From: JAJFTV01 sp036825755 | GTDB lineage: Bacteria > Chloroflexota > Anaerolineae > Anaerolineales > Anaerolineaceae | Length of the DNA stretch: 40,758 nucleotides | Reading direction: 5' to 3' | NCBI GenBank assembly: GCA_036825755.1 | Contig: DAISXR010000021.1 | Coordinates: 1 to 40,758 of the forward strand | Part shown: positions 39,210 through 40,758 of the stretch, piece by piece | How the letters are laid out: the number at the start of each line of letters is the position of its first letter | Numbering within the stretch: position 1 is the stretch's first letter | Position numbers and translations under genes: made by a program | Notes under the pieces: model-generated | The model's database searches: none | What the model was told of the DNA's origin: nothing | What the model saw: only the letters and a program-made list of their open reading frames with translations

Positions 39210-40758
39210 TCAGGCCATGGATGAACTTTCCTTAAGGAGCAAACTCAGACGCGTATTGCGCCGATTGGTCTGGTTATTGTTGATAGCCATACCGATAGCC
39301 TTGCGGCTGCCAACCAGCACCACGATTTTTCGAGCGCGGGTGATGGCGGTATAGATCAAATTTCTTTGTAACATGATGTAATGGCCCTTGATCACCGGAA
39401 TGATCACCGCCGGAAATTCTGATCCCTGTGATTTGTGGATGGAAATGGCATAGGCCAGTTGGATTTCATCCAGTTCGCTGAAATCATACTGGACGAATTT
39501 ATTGTCATAATTGACCAATACCGTTTGATCTTCGGCATCAATTTGCAGTATTTCGCCAATATCGCCGTTGTACACCAGTTTTTCGTAATTGTTCCGTAAT
39601 TGCATCACGCGGTCACGTTCACGAAAGATGCGCTCACCCATCTGGTGCTGGCGTTTTCCTGCTCCAGCGGGGTTGAGGGTATTCTGCAGGCGCTGGTTCA
39701 AAGCGTTCACCCCTGCCGGCCCCCGGTACATCGGACTGAGTACCTGGATATCAGCCGTGCGTAAACCAAATTTCTCGGGCAGACGGTTTACCGCGATATC
39801 GATAATCCAATCTTCTGCTTTCTGGCTGTCTTCCATCCCAAACAAAAAGAAATCCGCTGCATCAGGCGGGAATTCAGGCATAAGGCCCTGGTTGATTTGA
39901 TGAGCGTTCTGGATGATATAGCTGTTTCCTGACTGTCGAAAGATCTGCGTCAGACGGATGGTTGGGATGTAATCACTGTCGATCATGTCTCTTAAGACGT
40001 TGCCAGCTCCAACGGAAGGAAGCTGGTCGGCATCACCGATAAACAGCACATGGGTTCCTTCCTTGATCGCATCCACCAGACTGTTCATGAGCAGAATATC
40101 CACCATCGATGTCTCGTCAATGATCAGCATATCCGTTTCCAGCGGGTTCGAGCGGGTACGCGTAAAGGCATTGTTCTTGGGTGAAAACTCCAGTAGCCGG
40201 TGAATAGTCAGCGCATCCAGACCGGTCGCCTCGGAAAGTCGCTTGGCTGCCCGACCGGTCGGCGCAGCCAGTAAAACGGTATTGCCGAATGATTGCACAA
40301 ATTGAATGATGTTGCCCGTGATGGTGCTCTTGCCGGTACCGGGTCCGCCGGTGAGAATGCTGACCTTGTTGGAGAAGATCATTCGCACCGCGCGGGTTTG
40401 TTCATCCGTCAGGGTGATACCCGGATCGTGGCTCTCGCCGGCCACCTTCTGCCAGTCCATCACGGTAAGGAACTCCAGCGCATCGTGCGGTGTGCTCATC
40501 AACCGTTTCAGCCCACTGGCAACGGCCCTTTCAGCGTGGTAGAAAAAAGGCAAATACACCGCCTGATCCTCCCCCAGAAGTGACTTCTTCTCGATCAGGG
40601 CGTCAATTTGTTGTTCGCACACTGCCGGTGAAAGATGGATCAGCTTTGAGCAGGTATCGATTAGCTGCTTTCGTTCTGCAAAGCAGTGCCCTTCCTGGCT
40701 CATGGTCTCCAGTGCGTAGATCAAGCCTGCTTGAATACGGGCAGTAGAATCCGCCGGC
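39210..40758 (-). CDS. recD2: RecD2-type ATP-dependent DNA helicase, C-terminal part
   Basis: The reading frame stays open to the window edge, so this is about 515 C-terminal residues of a protein usually near 720-850. Visible superfamily 1B helicase motifs in order are Walker A GGPGTGKSTITG, motif Ia (LLAAPTGRAAKRLSEATG), Walker B LIIDETSMVD, motif III GDADQLPSVG, motif IV (RLTQIFRQ), motif V/VI with AYAISIHKSQGSEFPAVIIP, and the C-terminal YTAITRARKIVVLVG. The upstream residues (STARIQAGLIYAL) match the RecD2 N-terminal helical domain. RecD2 unwinds DNA 5' to 3' in the absence of RecBC and takes part in repair and mismatch-related pathways. No recB/recC is adjacent in the window. Confidence 0.93.
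   Translation of the reverse strand, partial: PADSTARIQAGLIYALETMSQEGHCFAERKQLIDTCSKLIHLSPAVCEQQIDALIEKKSLLGEDQAVYLPFFYHAERAVASGLKRLMSTPHDALEFLTVMDWQKVAGESHDPGITLTDEQTRAVRMIFSNKVSILTGGPGTGKSTITGNIIQFVQSFGNTVLLAAPTGRAAKRLSEATGLDALTIHRLLEFSPKNNAFTRTRSNPLETDMLIIDETSMVDILLMNSLVDAIKEGTHVLFIGDADQLPSVGAGNVLRDMIDSDYIPTIRLTQIFRQSGNSYIIQNAHQINQGLMPEFPPDAADFFLFGMEDSQKAEDWIIDIAVNRLPEKFGLRTADIQVLSPMYRGPAGVNALNQRLQNTLNPAGAGKRQHQMGERIFRERDRVMQLRNNYEKLVYNGDIGEILQIDAEDQTVLVNYDNKFVQYDFSELDEIQLAYAISIHKSQGSEFPAVIIPVIKGHYIMLQRNLIYTAITRARKIVVLVGSRKAIGMAINNNQTNRRNTRLSLLLKESSSMA

Noticed and set aside
1..40758. CRISPR array, tRNA or rRNA genes
   Set aside because: No regularly spaced direct repeats and no cloverleaf or rRNA-like segments were recognised by eye; a dedicated tRNA scan could still find a missed one.

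Overview
The window is a stretch of bacterial chromosome of roughly 50% GC from a strict or facultative anaerobe. It carries an oxygen-sensitive glycyl radical enzyme with its radical-SAM activase, 2-oxoacid:ferredoxin oxidoreductase genes, a small set of complex I subunits, many Fe-S proteins and an unusually rich set of M42 aminopeptidases. This mixture, together with a PSP1/RicT protein beside nuo genes, fits an Anaerolineae-type Chloroflexota best. That placement is inference from gene content; no rRNA or marker phylogeny is available here. Three runs of exactly 100 N (10430-10529, 22045-22144, 37490-37589) look like scaffold gaps of unknown size, and each falls inside or against a gene. 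No rRNA, tRNA, CRISPR array or insertion sequence was recognised. No intergenic stretch exceeds about 215 bases.

Left part (1-6918, minus strand): one operon of eight genes. In transcription order these are an IclR-family regulator, a succinyl/citryl-CoA ligase-like beta subunit with a C-terminal ferredoxin-type domain, its alpha subunit, a short citrate-synthase-fold lyase of the citryl-CoA lyase type, an HD-like protein, aconitase-superfamily large and small subunits, and an isocitrate/isopropylmalate dehydrogenase cut by the window edge. Together they could interconvert a 2-oxoacid, a 2-hydroxy tri- or dicarboxylate and acetyl-CoA plus a 2-oxoacid (for example 2-oxoglutarate, isocitrate, citrate, citryl-CoA, then acetyl-CoA plus oxaloacetate). 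Its promoter and a perfect-armed IclR-type operator are visible. Divergent from it (7131-10412) are a glycyl radical activase and a glycyl radical enzyme that keeps every active-site residue I know for trans-4-hydroxy-L-proline dehydratase (HypD).

Middle (10430-21530): two M42 peptidases (one truncated by a gap), a Chloroflexota-like hypothetical protein, a PAS histidine kinase/OmpR response regulator pair, a tyrosine recombinase, a YihY/BrkB membrane protein, a radical SAM protein, a queuosine-precursor transporter, an FmdB zinc ribbon, and an argF-rocD pair ending at a bidirectional terminator. rocD makes the same pyrroline-5-carboxylate that HypD makes, so both feed one metabolic node.

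Right-middle (21547-29682): a probable eight-gene minus-strand operon, nuoB, nuoCD, nuoI, a four-Cys protein, PSP1/RicT, a GntR regulator, korA and korB. It starts at a near-consensus promoter and ends at the bidirectional terminator. A divergent SufR-like Fe-S regulator shares the promoter region. A scaffold gap hides the korA/korB junction, so a naive reading frame runs from korA into korB.

Right part (29672-40758): a small membrane protein, a DUF364/XdhC pair, a flavodoxin-fold reductase/LMW phosphatase/AhpD-like trio, an S9 prolyl oligopeptidase, RidA, three M42 peptidases in a row (one lacking the catalytic Glu), and the C-terminal part of a RecD2 helicase.
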